Below are positions 5,265 to 6,629 of a stretch of DNA of 6,629 nt, piece after piece; position 1 is the stretch's first letter, and each line of letters opens with the position of its first letter. The notes beneath the pieces are model-generated. The model was not told the DNA's origin, did no database searches, and saw only the letters and a list, made by a program, of their open reading frames with translations. The DNA is from Actinomycetota bacterium. GTDB lineage: Bacteria > Actinomycetota > Humimicrobiia > Humimicrobiales > Humimicrobiaceae. The DNA lies in NCBI GenBank assembly GCA_028718045.1, contig JAQUMQ010000079.1:1-6629 (forward strand), in the 5' to 3' direction. A program made the translations under genes and the position numbers.

Positions 5265-6593
5265 CTAAACAAGTTTATTCAGATAATAAGAATTCCCGTT
5301 CCAGATACTTGAAATATCCATGGCTGCTTCGACCGAACCGTTGCTTAATCCCATATTCATAGCATTATTTAAGACTCCTTCTTGTCTTTTTTCATGCTTA
5401 AGATACGTAAGATCTTGTTCGTTTTGACTTGCCTGGTTTTCAAGATTTATAGTTATTTGATTGATGTCGACACCTTTTTCTCCCAAGCTGTCTTTTAGCA
5501 TCTGAACATTTTTTTGCAAAAGATCGTTGGTATATTCTACAGAGGCTTCGATAAGGATATCTACTTTTTTGTTCCTGCTTGCGATTTTAATGGTTAACTT
5601 CCCCAGATATTCCGGATCCATATTTAACTTTATTTCATTAACTTCGTTTCTTGTGCAATACCTGATTGAATTAAATACAACATTGTTTAATTTCTGCAGA
5701 TTCAAGATTTGATTTAATAAAAATGATTTGTCCGGGAAAATTTGATTATTGAAATTTGCGATACCGTTACCTAGGTTTTCGTCTTTACTATCACTGACTT
5801 TAAACTGCAAACCTTTCATTTGTTTTGAATTATCCAGTTTAAAAATCAATCCATTCCTGAAGTTGTCGACATTTTTATTTTGATTTAACTTTTCTTTCGT
5901 TAAATCAGATTTAGCGGTATAACTTGATTCGTCAAATTTCTCATAACTGTTTATCCTATTATCGGATTTGCCGAAAAAATCTTTAGGCAAAACATTGTTC
6001 GAGGTATTCTTACTTTTTATCGTTTTATCTGCTTCAGATTCTCCAAGATATTTTTCGTTGCCGGAAATATTTGTTTCTTTTTCTCCGATAAAATTTTTCA
6101 ATGTTTTATAATTTTCTGCAGTCATCGAACTGATGTTTTTTTGTAAATTTTTTATATCCCCGTCATTGTTAATAATTTCAAATAAGTCCGGTTTTTTATT
6201 TATAATTGACTCTTTTTTTATATCGCTTGCATCTGAATCGATTTTTTTTAAACCGGCTGCATAATCTGCTTCAACCGGCATATCGTTTGCGGTACTATTA
6301 TTTTTGCCCAAAAAAATTTTCCCATTTTTCATGCCGGTGTTTATAAATGTTTCGCTGTTTACCTGTTTGACTTCCTCACTCTCGTCAGCATGATAGTGGT
6401 TTTTGGTATTACTTAATTTTTTATATTTGGAATTTTCATTCAATATGCTTTTGCCACTTGTGGCGGTACCGATATCTTCGCAACCGGATTTCATTTCGAT
6501 GTTTTCTAAATATTTATCGCAAAAACAGAATTCTTTAAAATACCCAGAATCCATGCCGTTATTTTTAATTAAAAACAATTCAGATTTTTTCAA
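5265..6593 (-). CDS. fliK: FliK, hook-length control protein (5' end unresolved)
   Basis: FliK is exported through the flagellar apparatus, measures the hook and switches export from hook to filament subunits. The C-terminal Flg_hook domain (about 317-385) supports this: NEIKLNMDPEYLGKLTIKI, then VDILIEASVEYTNDLLQKNVQMLKDSLGEKGVDINQITINL. The first 300 residues are hydrophilic, rich in Lys, Asn, Ser and Asp, and not recognisable, as is normal for the ruler part. The position before flgD also fits. The start is uncertain: position 6593 is a TTG with no Shine-Dalgarno, unlike the other genes here. The frame stays open through 12 more codons to the window edge, without an ATG or GTG. The next in-frame ATG (6552-6554, residue 14) also lacks a ribosome site. 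The gene may therefore begin beyond the window. Residues here are numbered from the TTG. Cysteines at 23, 25 and 38 are unusual for an exported ruler. Confidence 0.88.
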   Translation of the reverse strand: MKKSELFLIKNNGMDSGYFKEFCFCDKYLENIEMKSGCEDIGTATSGKSILNENSKYKKLSNTKNHYHADESEEVKQVNSETFINTGMKNGKIFLGKNNSTANDMPVEADYAAGLKKIDSDASDIKKESIINKKPDLFEIINNDGDIKNLQKNISSMTAENYKTLKNFIGEKETNISGNEKYLGESEADKTIKSKNTSNNVLPKDFFGKSDNRINSYEKFDESSYTAKSDLTKEKLNQNKNVDNFRNGLIFKLDNSKQMKGLQFKVSDSKDENLGNGIANFNNQIFPDKSFLLNQILNLQKLNNVVFNSIRYCTRNEVNEIKLNMDPEYLGKLTIKIASRNKKVDILIEASVEYTNDLLQKNVQMLKDSLGEKGVDINQITINLENQASQNEQDLTYLKHEKRQEGVLNNAMNMGLSNGSVEAAMDISSIWNGNSYYLNKLV

Positions 6594-6629
6594 ATTAACA
6601 ATCGGAATAAAATATGAAAAAAATAATTT

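Overview
The window is one block of a flagellar operon. All nine genes are on the minus strand, so transcription runs from high to low coordinates: fliK (start unresolved), flgD, an uncharacterised flagellar operon protein, flgE, two tandem flbD/swrD paralogs, motA, motB and fliL. The DNA is AT-rich, with Shine-Dalgarno sequences such as AAGGAGGA before flgE and AGGAGG before flgD. A short FlgD without the C-terminal Ig/Tudor part, the small protein between flgD and flgE, and the order flgE-swrD-motA-motB-fliL point to a low-GC, Clostridia-like member of the Bacillota. Spirochaetes share the flgE-flbD-motAB-fliL order, but to my knowledge lack the small protein, so this is an inference and not a firm assignment.

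Layout, in order of transcription. The first section holds hook-building genes: FliK (hook-length ruler), FlgD (hook cap), the unknown operon protein and FlgE (hook subunit). The second holds motor-power genes: two SwrD-type proteins, then the stator pair MotA and MotB with a 4-base ATGA overlap, then the stator-associated FliL, whose stop codon lies at the window edge. The genes are closely packed. The widest gaps are about 133 bases (between the two swrD copies) and 108 bases (before motA), and no gap reaches 300 bases.

The machinery is conventional. The non-routine signals are in the gaps and in small genes: (1) a perfect 13-base inverted repeat that fills nearly all of the gap between the two swrD copies and encloses two smaller hairpins; (2) the swrD duplication itself, next to the stator genes; (3) two stem-loops between the unknown gene and flgE, one covering the upstream stop codon and one touching the flgE ribosome binding site; (4) a weak SigD-like promoter candidate before motA; (5) a FliL with a long basic N-terminus and a lipobox-like end to its membrane segment. 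I see no mobile-element genes, tRNA, rRNA or CRISPR array, and no wholly new system.
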